Origin: Pogostemon cablin
Taxonomy: Eukaryota; Streptophyta; Magnoliopsida; Lamiales; Lamiaceae
Assembly: GCA_023678885.1 (NCBI GenBank)
Contig: CM042998.1
Span: 2,731,820-2,795,819, forward strand
Length of the DNA: 64,000 nucleotides
Direction: 5' to 3'
Shown: positions 1 to 10,087 of the stretch, piece after piece
Position numbering within the stretch: the first letter of the stretch is position 1
Layout of the letters: each line of letters begins with the position of its first letter
Program-made: the position numbers and the translations under genes
Notes under the pieces: model-generated
Databases searched by the model: none
What the model saw: only the letters and a program-made list of their open reading frames with translations
Told to the model about the DNA's origin: nothing

Positions 1-439
1 GAAATAAATACAAATAAATTAAAATAATAATTCAGCTGGATTGAACTTGAGAATTTAGGGAAACAATCTCTATCTATCCTCTGATTATTCTCTCGAACCA
101 ATTTGGCTTTGACTTGTGTGTTGACTGCGCTGACTATATTGACTGCGTATGTCGAGTTGAGCTAGATCTTAGAACGAAGCTTGTCCAAGCTCAAGTGTGT
201 AGTCTTGAACGTTGATCCGGAGGTGTTGAACCTTTGTTTAGATTGAACGTTAACTTGAATTTATTGTGAAGTATGCCGCTCAATTTGGTAGAACGCTGAC
301 TTCACGGATAATGAATTTGATTTGAAGAACACCGGATCGAAGAGGCTTAGCACCTTGATCTTTGATCGGCTGTTGTTCTTGACTTGAATATAACTTGAAC
401 TTGACTTGAAGGTCTTGAGTGTTTTTGACTTGAAGATCT

Positions 440-605
440 TGAACTTGGATCTTGATCTTCACTTAACTTGTATCTTCACTTAGATCTTGATCTTCACTTG
501 ACTTGATCTTCACTTAACTTGGATCTTGACATTCGCTTGATCTTGATCTTCACTTGACTTGAATCTTGACCTTCGCTTGATCTTGATCTCTGTTCTTTGC
601 TTGAC
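440..605. repeat. Short tandem array inside LTR (GATCTTCACTTGACTT-like words)
   Basis: Words such as CTTGATCTTCACTTGACTTG recur with small variations. The same array is present in the other LTR at about 3960-4130 with a different number and order of words, so it has expanded or contracted since insertion. Confidence 0.8.
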
Positions 606-768
606 TTGAGGAACGCCGGATCGGAGGGGCTTGACACCTTGATATCGGATCGGTGACCGTTCTTGACTTGAAGATCTCAAGAGAGCACTGCTCGTATTTT
701 TAATCTCTTCAGAAGCGTTTGCGTCTTCAAATGTTGTAGTGTGTGTCTGGAATGAATGAAGGAGGGCT

Positions 769-779
769 CTTTATATAGG
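769..779 (-). promoter_or_regulatory. LTR TATA box
   Basis: The minus strand reads CCTATATAAAGAG. The same box is at 4304-4313 in the other LTR. Its place about 265 bases inside the LTR fits the U3/R boundary of an LTR promoter. Transcription is inferred, not seen. Confidence 0.6.
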
Positions 780-1042
780 CGAATGGTGAGGGCGTCCCAT
801 AAATAACTCGCAGTCTGATTGGTCTAGGGCCGATTTGACCTGATTCTGCGGGCTTGGGCCTTTCACTTGCTTAGACTTTAAGTCAGACTTATTTGACTGG
901 ATCTGGTCTAATTATCAATTATTTACTCATTTATTTTAGGAATAGATTTATTTAAATCCCTTAATAAATAAATAACTAATTGATAATTATTGCATTAATT
1001 TGCCACATATTTTCCTTTAAAAGGCAATAAAATTCAAGTGCA

Positions 1043-1060
1043 TACAAATTTCCCCTCGCA
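1043..1060 (-). other. Polypurine tract next to 3' LTR
   Basis: The minus strand reads GAGGGGAAATTTGTA directly before the LTR start TGCACTT. A purine-rich run at this place is the usual plus-strand primer of LTR retrotransposons. Confidence 0.65.
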
Positions 1061-1289
1061 TTTTGTTCACGGACGCCTTTGTGTTGAAGTGAACAAATTG
1101 CGATAATCCGCTCTTGATAAACATGATTGAATTTTATTACTTGCTTCACCAACTTAATATGAATAGCCCAAATTATGACTGAACTTAGTGAAGTGCTAAG
1201 TTGCCTGCATACCTCTTTGAAGAGGATCAAGTCATACCGTAGTTCAAAGGAACATGATTTGGTTTGAATGGGGGTGCCGTACACATTTT

Positions 1290-2095
1290 ATACTCATGCG
1301 GGCCAGGAGTAACATGCAGTTTAGGCTCGTGCATCACGGAGCGTTGAACTTGAATTTGCTGACAGTTTATACTCGTGTCAATGAGTCTTGAATTTGAACT
1401 TGTAGACAGTTTATACTCGTGTCAAGGAGCCTTGTGTGGACATTTTTCACTCGTGTCGATAAGTATTGTGTGAACAGTTTTTGCTCGTGCCGAGGAGCTT
1501 TATATGTAGAGAGTTTATTCTATTCCCAAAGAGATTTTATTTGATGTGTAGATAATTTATACTCATATAAAAGAGTATCGAATATGTAGAGAGCTTTGTC
1601 TCTTCTCAAGGAGATATGATTTGATGTGTCGACAGTTTATACTCATATCAAGGAGCATTGTGTATAGATAGTTTTAACTCATATCAAGGAGCGTAACTTG
1701 AGAATTTTAGATATATCAAGGAGTGTTGTGTGGATAGTTTTAGCTCATATCAAGAAGCGTAATATGTAGATAGTTTAAGCTCGTATCAAGGAGCATGACT
1801 TGTAGATAGTTTTAGCTCGTGTCAAGGAGCGTAACATGTAGACAGTTTTAGCTCATATCAAGGAGTGTTGTGTGGATAGTTTTAGCTCCTATTAAGGAGC
1901 GTAATATGTAGATAGTTTAAGCTCGTATCAAGGAGCATGACTTGTAGATAGTTTTAGCTCGTGTCGAGGAACGTGATGTAGACAGTTTTCGATCGTGTCA
2001 GGGAGCTTTGACTTGGGAGATTTTAGATAGTTTAAGCTCGTATCAAGGAGCATAATGCAGACAGTTTTAGCTCATGTCAAGGAGCTTTGTATTTA
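1290..2095. repeat. Minisatellite, unit about 36 bp, roughly 20 units
   Basis: Units resemble TGTAGATAGTTTTAGCTCGT followed by GTCAAGGAGCGTAACA, and decay toward the left. Each unit contains a GCTC...GAGC dyad that could form a short stem, and unit length varies slightly. It occupies the place where pol would be in a complete element, between gag and the polypurine tract. No reading frame runs through it. Confidence 0.85.
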
Positions 2096-2240
2096 AGTTT
2101 GTCAAGTGTTCATTGCCCCAATGGGATGCACTATTTTCTCTTGCTTCAACTTCATTTCTATTAATCTTTATAGAAACTGCAGCCTTTGTTTGTGGTTCCT
2201 CTTCCAAGGGCTCGTCGAAAGACATGACTTGAATAGAAGG

Positions 2241-3437
2241 TCATTCGATGTCATTTGATGTCAGACTTAACTCCATGTCGTGAGCTCTTGTAGCCAACTC
2301 TTCAAAAGTTTTAGGTCGAATTCCTTGGAGTATGTAGCTAAGATTCCATTGCATCCCTTGAATGCACATTTCAATAGCTGAAGTTTTTGACAGATTTTCT
2401 TTGCAATTGAGGCTTAGGCTCCTCCATCTGTTGATATAGTCGATGATGTATTTTTCATCACTTTGACGAGTATTTGTTAGCTCCATCATGCTAACAGTTC
2501 TTCGTGTGCTATAGAAGCGGTTGAGGAATACTTTTTCCATTCGCCCCTAGCTGTTAATGGAGTTAGGTTCCAAGTCGATATACCAATCGAAGACATTTCC
2601 TTTTAGAGATCGGACGAATTGTCTCACCATGTAATCTTCGTAGGTTTCAGCATCATTGCATGTCTCGACGAAGTATGCCACATGTTGTCTTGGGTTGCTT
2701 TTGCCATTAAATTGTTGAAACCTGGGAGGTTGGTAGTCAGCTGACATCTTCAAGTTGTTAATCCTCTTTATATATGGCTTGACGTAGGTTGAAGAAGATT
2801 TGGAGCTCCTTTCAAACTTATCTTTTATCTTATTTATCACGATATTCTTTAGTTGGTTGATAGGAAGCGTTCTGTCAGTTGAAACTTGTATCTTATCATC
2901 AGCTGGCTTTTCTTCAGGTGAATGATATTTTGTCGAGTCTTTCTCCTCGTGCTCATCCTCAACTTGTTTCTTATTTGTACGGCTTGTCTCCGCATTATTA
3001 ATTTTCTTTATAAGTACGGAGATCTTTACATCTTTAACTTCCATGTGCTTGTTGAGTCCTTCAATGGCTCTTATCATACTTGTGAGTTGATCCTCAATGG
3101 TTATAACACTTGTCGTCATCACTGCAGCTTCAGTTGAGGCAGGTGGTGAGCTTGGCGTGGAACGAGGAGTTGAGCAGATAGAGTTATCTTCACCATCTTT
3201 GTCGTTGTGCAATGGCTTATTGAGAGTAATCCCCACCATATGATTTGACTTTGAGGAGCCTTCAGACATACTTCTTATAAAGACTTGAACATTTTCAGTT
3301 TTCAACTCTGGAGGCTTTGATGCAGTAGTCCTTCGTATCGCAATCTTTAGCGGAGTCATAACTTGCGTCTTCACAGCTTGTAGCTCTAAAGGCTTTGAGA
3401 TAGATGACCTTTTTATCACGATCCTAAGAGGAGTCAT
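2241..3437 (-). pseudogene. gag of the gag-only element, one in-frame stop
   Basis: Two open segments (3437-2547 and 2540-2241) lie in the same frame, separated by a TAG about 2541-2549. The N-terminal part is Lys/Ser/Thr-rich and probably disordered. The C-terminal part is a Ty3-gypsy gag domain: a segment with PPRFQQFNGKSNPRQHV, then FVRSLKGNVFDWYIDLEP, and after the stop [20 protein letters not shown] and EMCIQGM. The stop probably replaces a Trp codon by one base change. No zinc knuckle was seen before the frame ends in the minisatellite. Gag would build the virus-like particle in the cytoplasm. One stop in a copy otherwise open for almost 400 codons suggests fairly recent loss or tolerated read-through. 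Confidence 0.8.
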
Positions 3438-3486
3438 ACTTTGTATCTTCGAGCTTGTTGATAAAAGAGATGAGAGGTAGAGACTG

Positions 3487-3508
3487 TCCCACTGGGCGTG
3501 CCAAATTT
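3487..3508 (-). other. Primer-binding site of the gag-only element
   Basis: The minus strand reads TTTGGCACGCCCAGTGGGAC, starting right after the 5' LTR end (ATTACA). This position and sequence style match tRNA primer sites of plant Ty3-gypsy elements. The tRNA is not identified here. Confidence 0.7.
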
Positions 3509-4576
3509 TGTAATAATAAATTTTATATTTATAATGAAATAAATAAAAATAAATTAAAATAATAATCCAGCTGGATTGAACTTGAGAATTTAGGGAAACA
3601 ATCTCTATCTATCCTCTGATTATTCTCTCGAACCAATTTGGCTTTGACTTTGACTTGTGTGTGTTGACTACGCTGACTATGTTGACTGCGTATGTCGAGT
3701 TGAGTTGGATCTTCGAACGAATCTTGTCCGAACTCGAGTGTGTAGTCTTGAACGTTGATCCGGAGGTGTTGAACTTTTGTTCGGATTGAACGTTGACTTG
3801 AATTTGTTGTGAAGTATCCCGCTCAATTTGGTAGAACGTTGACTTCACGAATAATGAATTTGATTTGAAGAACGTCGGATCGAAGAGACTTAGCACCTTG
3901 ATCTTTGATCGGCTATTGTTCTTGACTTGAATATAACTTGAACTTGACTTGAAGGTCTTGAGTGTTCTTGACTTGAAGATCTTGAACTTAGATCTTGATC
4001 TTCACTTAGATCTTGATCTTCACTTGACTTGATCTTCACTTAACTTAGATCTTGACATTCACTTGATCTTGATCTTCACTTGACTTGGATCTTGACCTTC
4101 GTCTGATCTTGATCTCTGATCTTTGCTTGACTTGAAGAACGCCGGATCGGAGGGGCTTGACACCTTGATCTCGGATTGGAGGCCGTTCTTGGCTTAAAGA
4201 TGCTTGAAGATCTCAAGGGAACACTGCTCGTATTCTTGATCTCTTCATAAGCGTTTGCGTCTTTAGATGTTGTAGTGTGTGTTTGGAATGAATGGAGGAG
4301 GGCTCTTTATATAGGTGAATGGTGAGGACGTTCCATAAATAACTCACAGTCTGATTGGTCCGAGGCTGATTTGACATGATTCTGCGGGCTTGGGCCTTTC
4401 ACTTGCTTATGCTTTAAGTCAGACTTATTTGACTGGATCTGACCTAATTATCAATTATTTACTCATTTATTTTAGGAATAGATATTTAAATCCCTTAATA
4501 AATAAATAATTAATTGATAATTATTGCATTAATTTGTCACATATTTTTCTTTAATAGGCAATAAAATTTAAGTGCA
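3509..4576 (-). repeat. 5' LTR of the gag-only element (complete, 1068 bp)
   Basis: It begins TGTAATAATAAATTT and ends AAGTGCA on the plus strand, and matches 1-1042 along its whole length. It carries the same TATA box (4304-4313, minus) and internal short-word array (about 3960-4130). The element would be transcribed toward lower coordinates. Confidence 0.85.
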
Positions 4577-5268
4577 TATAGTCACCATTGTACAGATGAC
4601 TATATATATATATTCTTCATTTGCCCTTCCACATGTCCTAACTCTATGAGAGAATGTCATGTATTCTTAGAGAGGACCAAACCTGACATCTATAAAGAAC
4701 CAACTACGCAAAATGTTGTCATATAGTGGTTCCCAAGTTATGGAGAACTTCTATTGATTGAAACCTTGCTGAGCCTTTTGTTTGTTATCATTTTATCAGG
4801 AATTATGAGAGTGATGTGTTCTTTTCTATTCTAAATGCTCATAGTTGATAGAGTTTTAATATGCTAACTTTTGAAGAGTTATCCGGGATTATTCCCAGCT
4901 AAGCCAAACTTATGTAAGGTTGGGTCAACTCGAGGTATTCATGCCAATCATGTGCTAAGCCAATGTGCAATTATATCCCCAAATAAGTATAATCTTAATT
5001 ATTATCGGCCTTTAGGCCTTCTTTGTTTGTCGGTTATGTCTTGGATGGACTTTATCTTCGGCCTTTAGCTCGGCCAGTTGGACTTGGTCCTCATGGACTT
5101 GGACCTCATGGACTCTTTCGTGTATTTGTATGGTCATTGGAGCCTTAATATGAAGTGGGACAAAAGAAGTAATAATTTATTAATAAATACAATAATTTAT
5201 TACGTCTCTCTCAGTCTCTTAATAATTTTCGCTCCTTTTATTTTAACAAGCCCTAATTTTCATTTTTT
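4577..5268. other. Intergenic, no supported gene
   Basis: It is a mixture of unique-looking AT-rich DNA and a moderately GC-balanced stretch (about 4870-5160). Small ORFs on the plus strand here have no recognisable motif. Confidence 0.5.
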
Positions 5269-5274
5269 TTTATT

Positions 5275-5970
5275 AAAAGTTAAAATTCAAAACAACATTT
5301 CCTTATATATATTTTATTTAAAAAAAAACATCTTTGTAACTCACTTAACATATTTTATTATTTATTTATTAAAAAAGAGTGAGGTTTGTGTGTGCCCGAG
5401 CGCACGGGAACACATTCCGTGCGCCTTTAAAAATTTAGTATTATGGATAATGGTACATTACTTTGGTCTAAATGGTATATACTTTAATTAATAAAAGGTA
5501 CACCATTTTGTTCTAAAGGATATACACTTTTCATTAATATTTTTTTCTTTAGAAATAAAGGGTACACATTTTTATACCAAAGGATATACAATTTTACACA
5601 AAATTCTAAAGGTCAACGGAGTGTTATTCATGCGCCCAGATACACACAATAAATTTCTTTAGAAAATAAAGGGTACATATCTGTATACTAAAGAATATAC
5701 AATTTAACAGAAAATTCTAAAGGCGCACGGAATGTTGTTCGTACGCCAGGAGTTTTTGTCTTAAAAAAAAAATACCATTATTAAAAGTTATTTGAGGGGT
5801 GAAGTCAATCGAAAACAAATAAAAAAGGTAAAAATTCAAAACAACATTTCCTTATATATTTTATTTAAAAAAAAATCACCTTTATGTAACTTATTTAATA
5901 TATTTTATTATTTATTTATTAAAAAAATACCATTATTGAAAATTATATCGGAGGGGTGAAGTCAATCGTA
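5275..5970. repeat. Direct repeat arms flanking a MITE-like insert
   Basis: The words ATTCAAAACAACATTTCC, TTTATTTAAAAAAAA and ATTTATTTATTAAAAAA occur in the same order at about 5285-5376 and 5830-5927. The segment between them is the MITE-like element at 5392-5751. The arms look like a duplicated AT-rich block, with the MITE lying in the spacer. Confidence 0.6.
5392..5751. mobile_element. MITE-like element with TIRs containing ATTCCGTGCGCCTTTA
   Basis: The left end holds CACATTCCGTGCGCCTTTA. The right end holds its inverse, TAAAGGCGCACGGAATGTT. Outside this core the ends remain similar (GCGCACGGGAAC versus GGCGTACGAACA). The inside has repeated GGTACA and AAGGATATACA words and no ORF. Edges are uncertain by about 10 bases and the target duplication was not clear. 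A partial relative may lie at about 10600-10820. Confidence 0.55.
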
Positions 5971-6287
5971 AACGGATTGATTATTTCTTAATTCAATTAT
6001 ACATTAAATTGATTTCATAGAATACAAATTCCTCTGCGTTTGATTAGTCAAATTTATCATACACAATTTGACTAATAAAATAAATAGTTTACATGCACGT
6101 GATACATCGATGCATCTGAAAAATCTCAACCTCTAAAAGGAATCAGAACCGAATCAGAATATATCCTGTTTTGGTTTCCTTTTCCGGTTCTAAAACTGCC
6201 GGTTTCGATTCTGGTTGGAATTGTTGGTTCCCGATTCTGGTTATTTTGTACATGTCTAATTAAATATCATTATTTGTTAAAATATTA
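5971..6287. other. Intergenic AT-rich, nothing recognised
   Basis: No open frame, repeat or motif stands out. A CCGGTT/AACCGG-rich patch (6140-6240) resembles degenerate repeat DNA. Confidence 0.4.
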
Positions 6288-6502
6288 CTTCCTCCGATCG
6301 CTCGAAAGAGGGTATTTTTTCCATTTTGGCCGTCTTTTTCAAAGAGGGTCATTTTCTTTTTTACACACATGAGACCCATACACACCCACTAATTGGGGCC
6401 CACACTCTCACTAATACAGCTACCCACTACACATTAAATAATAATACTCCTTAATCAGCGTGGATAAAAGTAAAAGACTCTCTTTCGAGCGGACGGATGG
6501 AG
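6288..6502. mobile_element. Stowaway-type MITE (215 bp)
   Basis: The left end CTTCCTCCGATCGCTCGAAA and the inverse of the right end, CTCCATCCGTCCGCTCGAAA, match at most positions. TA dinucleotides flank both sides (6286-6287, 6503-6504). It is non-coding. Confidence 0.85.
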
Positions 6503-6504
6503 TA

Positions 6505-7370
6505 TAAAGGTTTGTCATATCAGCCCTCCCGAAGAGGATCAATTTTTTTTTTATCGACAAATGTTAGTAGTTAGTATAGTTAGTTTACCAAACACTTATA
6601 CTCCTTCCTTTCTCTAAGTCTCATCCCAAGTGGTCAAGTAAGCTAGCCCATCTAATATTTCGAAGATGGTTAGTATTTGCCAAATTTTAATTATTTTGTT
6701 TTGGAAGAAAAATATTTAATACTACATAAATAAAAAATGCAAATTTAAAAGGTGCAATGGGAAATTCGAGAGAGAAAAAGAGGGCAGTGTAATGGAATCA
6801 TAAAGACAGGGGACATAAGCCACCAACTTTAATCTATCGACTCACACTTCACTTCACTCCACCCAACTCCACTCCACTTCTTTCTCTTTTTTCTTTGATT
6901 ATTTTATTTAAATTAAAGATATTCACACTAAAACTATTATTAGGAGTGATACTAGATAAAACACATCCAGATTTAAGTAAAAATAAATCCCAAATCATGA
7001 TGAATAAATCCTATTTAGATCTGAAAATTTACTAGTATTAAGTAGAGGTAATCTGTTGAGAGATGGGTATATGTGGAATGAGTCGATCTATTATTAAAGT
7101 GGAGTATTATTTATGACAAAAATTCTTATGCCCTCGGGGGACAAGGTCCGTGTCCCCATGTGAACACAACCCTTTCCTTCCATATTCTATTTAAACATAT
7201 GTATTGCTAGGAAGTTTAAATTGCAAAGGAGCACGAAAATTGCAAATGATGTTTAAATTGCAAAAGGGGCACAGATCTAAATCCGTTACCCAAGCGCACA
7301 AGAGACTTCTGTTGACATATTTTATCTATATAACAAGTATACTTTGATGCATCTCACAAACCATAAACCA
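6505..7370. other. Intergenic, nothing recognised
   Basis: It is AT-rich with pyrimidine-rich patches (6840-6900). No gene or element end was recognised. Confidence 0.4.
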
Positions 7371-7372
7371 TA

Positions 7373-7631
7373 CTCCCTCCGTCCAACTGAAGTTGTGACA
7401 TTTTTCTTTTTGTGTTGTTCCATAGAAGTTGTTACATTCCTTTTAAAGCATATGAGACACACACAAAAAATATTAACATATTCACATTGGCCCACCCATA
7501 TTTCACACACACCACTAATACACTTACCCACTACACATTAAATATCATTTATCTCCCTTCACTTTACATTAAAATATTATACTCGTTAATCTCCGTAAAA
7601 AAAATGTTACAATTTTAATGGGAAGAGGGAG
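7373..7631. mobile_element. Stowaway-type MITE (259 bp)
   Basis: It starts CTCCCTCCGTCCAACTGAAG and ends with the matching inverse (ACATT...GAGGGAG). TA flanks it at 7371-7372 and 7632-7633. It sits about 270 bases upstream of the DUF1635 start codon, so it may lie in that promoter. Confidence 0.85.
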
Positions 7632-7900
7632 TATTACACAAGAAAGGTGATGTAGTATGAGAATAGAGAGTAAAAGGTTCCTCGTGTACTAAGAATCTAG
7701 TGGTATAAAGTAGGGGTCTAGGCAGCCCTGCACTTTCCATGCTTTTGGCCTTTTGTGTTTCTCTCCAACCATATGTCCCATGACTACACAAAAGTAGCAA
7801 AACCAATTCCAACTTCTTTTCAACTTATAACAAAGTGCTAACTACCTCATTTACATTTCCCTTTCCCTCTCTTTCTTTTCCTACTACTTCACTCCACTCC

Positions 7901-8778
7901 ATGGAAGACCAATGCAGTCCCCTCTCCTGGGCTTATTTCTATCAAGAAGAGGTATGCATTCCATTCTTTTTACTTTTTAACACGCGGTTTTTTTCGAGTC
8001 GAGTTGAGCTGATTAAAAGTTGTTATAGGGCGTTGAGGAGTTGAAGCGATCCCTCTTGTACTCCACTTTGGAGCTAGAGGGGGCAGTCATTTCAGCCCAT
8101 GAAGAGATTTCAAGAAAAGATGATGAGATTCTCCAACTCAAGGATTTGGTGGCAACCATCATCATAGAGAGGGATGAATTCCAAGCCAAATGGAAACAAC
8201 TTGTGTTGGAAAAACAGTTGCTTCTCCAACAAGTGCAAATCCAGGCACATTCCTCAAGGCACCACTTGCTAGATTGTCCTATCTCTAGTGGCACAACTAG
8301 CAATGAAGATGACAACATTGACCTCTCCCCCTCTGACTCTGATGACAACATTGTTGCAGCCGCAGCGTCCCCTGGATACGGCGGCTGCAACAAGGAGGCC
8401 CTGCCGCTTCCACCACCGCCTGCTCCCGACGTGACCGAGACCATCCCGATCACGAAGCCCCTGCCCGAGCAGGGGAAATTCCTGCAGGCGGTGATGGAAG
8501 CGGGCCCGCTCCTCCAGACCCTTCTTCTGGCGGGGCCGCTGCCCCAGTGGCAGCACCCGCCGCCCCAGCTGAAATCCGTCGACATTCCGCCGGTGACCAT
8601 ATCATCGCCGACTTCGTCGGCGGCAAAAATCTTGCATCAAGATTCTTGCCTCATTAGCCCTACAAGTAAAGGTGGATTCACTAACAAAAGGGGTGCCATG
8701 AACAGCCCAGATTTCTCACCCAAATATCAGAAAGTTTGCTCACCAATCATCATTGACCCCAACATCATTCATAATTAG
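7901..8778 (+). CDS. DUF1635 family protein (two exons, 266 aa)
   Basis: Exon 1 is 7901-7951 (ATG plus 16 codons), the intron is 7952-8028 (GTATGC...TATAG) and exon 2 is 8029-8778. The N-terminus after the splice reads GVEELKRSLLYSTLELEGAV, followed by a coiled coil to about residue 90 (KDDEILQLKDLV, IIERDEFQAKW, LEKQLLLQQVQ). An acidic Ser/Asp linker comes next. Then comes a Pro-rich block with the family's conserved KPLPEQGKFLQAVMEAGPLL and LLAGPLPQWQHPPP motifs. DUF1635 proteins are plant-specific and their biochemical role is not established. A coiled coil suggests dimerisation. The splice sites keep frame and both halves fit the family, so the model is firm. The middle of exon 2 (8350-8630) is much more GC-rich than its surroundings. 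Confidence 0.88.
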
Positions 8779-9835
8779 CCAAGCACAAACTTCCATCCTT
8801 TTCTTGATTATAGTTATAATCAGTGCTCCAAGTGATTATTACATATGGATGTGATGGCAATTAAGGTACCACTTAATTAAGGTTTGTACATTTTAATGGT
8901 TTGTATGTGTTAGAGTTTTCAAAACTAATTTTAGGAGAGAGAGAGAGAGAATTGAAGTGGCTAGACAGCCCCTTTTCAATTAGGTTTTGGTTTGGATGGA
9001 GAGTTTGAATCATTTTTCTACTATAGTTAGAGTCTAATTTGGCCCCTAGATTATCAAAATGGGGTGCTACAAATATTCTCCAAATTGGTGGAGAATATTT
9101 TTCTTTTTATGAATTTAGGGAGTTATATAAATATATATAGTAAATATATATTGAGTAGTGTTAGTATCTTTGTAGATTTTGATTGTTGTAGATGAGCAGT
9201 AATCATTTGGAGGATTGCTTTATTTTAGTATAATTAATTAAAGTCGTTGCTTTTCATTATGTATCATTTTATTGCTTTATTGTCACAGATATTTAAAAAG
9301 TCATATTTTATATTTATTTTTATTATTATTTAAATGTCACCTTAACAAGCAATCAAAGATACCAACTAACTAATTTTACTTTTTCAAGAATTGGTACCTA
9401 CCATGCATGGCCTGTGTCTGCCATAAAAAAAAACATCTCATTAGACCCCCCTTTCTTTATCATGCAAAAATAAAAAAAAAATAAAAAGGAAAAAAAAATC
9501 AAATATATGTGCAAATAAAGTCAATTCAGAAAATCATAATCATAATCTTTTTACTTTTATTTTATTGTGTTTATTTTTTAATTTAAATATGGACTCAATA
9601 TGTAAAACTCTTGGCGTGTATAAAACCACGATAAAGATAGCTGCATTGGGCTTTGAAAAAAAGCAACATAGAAGATATCATTAAGGGTGGGAAAAATAAT
9701 GAAAATTAGGTATATCATGTTAATTTATTGCATTGAAATATATTTAAATATATTGAAAATTCAATATATACAATATATTTATGGTAATGGTGTGACAATT
9801 AATAATGTTTGGTAGCTTTTTTTTTTATAAAAAAA
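8779..9835. other. 3' flank of DUF1635 gene and intergenic DNA
   Basis: It holds a (GA)n run at about 8935-8952 and the hairpin at 9071-9100, then AT-rich DNA without recognisable features. Confidence 0.4.
9071..9100. repeat. Perfect 11-bp hairpin, likely in DUF1635 3' UTR
   Basis: AAATATTCTCC (9071-9081) and GGAGAATATTT (9090-9100) are exact inverse copies around an 8-base loop, about 290 bases after the stop codon. It could fold in the mRNA 3' UTR. Function unknown. Confidence 0.7.
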
Positions 9836-10087
9836 CTCTCCTGTTCCATTTATTCGCTTACGTTTGTTCTTTGCACGTTGATTAATAAATATAGTATATT
9901 AATAAATAGTGAGTTGAAAGATATAATATTTAATGTAAAGTGGGTAGATGTATTAGTGTTGGATGTGAGTCTTATGTTGATATATTAATTGTTTTAGGTG
10001 GGTCCCATAGACAAAAAATGAAATGTAAAGATTAAAATGAGACGTCCAAAATAGAAATATGTAAAGATTGAAACGATACGGAGGAAG
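9836..10087. mobile_element. Degenerate Stowaway-type MITE
   Basis: The right end reads ATACGGAGGAAG followed by TA. The left end CTCTCCTGTTCCATTT is a poorer inverse match. The interior carries words shared with the Stowaway at 41578 (AAAGATTGAAA, GGTGGGTC). The left boundary is uncertain. Confidence 0.55.

Larger units (their letters stand above)
1..1042 (-). repeat. 3' LTR of the gag-only element (left copy, truncated by window edge)
   Basis: Position 1 aligns with position 3536 of the other LTR, so about 27 bases lie beyond the window edge. It ends AAGTGCA at 1042. A minus-strand TATA box (CTATATAAAG) lies at 769-779, about 265 bases inside the LTR start, which fits a U3 promoter. Positions 440-605 hold an irregular array built from GATCTTCACTTGACTT-like words. 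The two LTRs differ by scattered substitutions and small indels, so the insertion is not very recent. Confidence 0.85.
1..4576 (-). mobile_element. Non-autonomous LTR retrotransposon carrying only gag (TR-GAG-like)
   Basis: Two long direct repeats (1-1042, cut by the window edge, and 3509-4576) flank an internal region. On the minus strand the order is 5' LTR, primer site, gag, a long minisatellite, polypurine tract, 3' LTR. The LTRs read TGCACTT...TTATTACA on the minus strand. Only gag-type coding sequence is recognisable between them. There is no protease, RT, RNase H or integrase, and at about 2.5 kb the internal part is too short for pol. Gag-only elements of this kind are known in plants and are thought to use enzymes supplied by a full-length relative. 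I infer Ty3-gypsy ancestry from gag and the primer site. A target duplication cannot be tested because the left end is off the window. Confidence 0.85.

Noticed and set aside
976..1284. 102-codon open frame on the minus strand at the LTR junction
   Set aside because: It crosses the polypurine tract into the LTR and has no motif. Probably chance.
4871..5491. Two plus-strand open frames
   Set aside because: Repetitive MDLVLMDLDLMD and AT-rich tails without domain or start context. Not supported as genes.
8013..8600. 195-codon frame antisense to the DUF1635 gene
   Set aside because: Shadow of GC-rich exon 2. The sense frame has family motifs.
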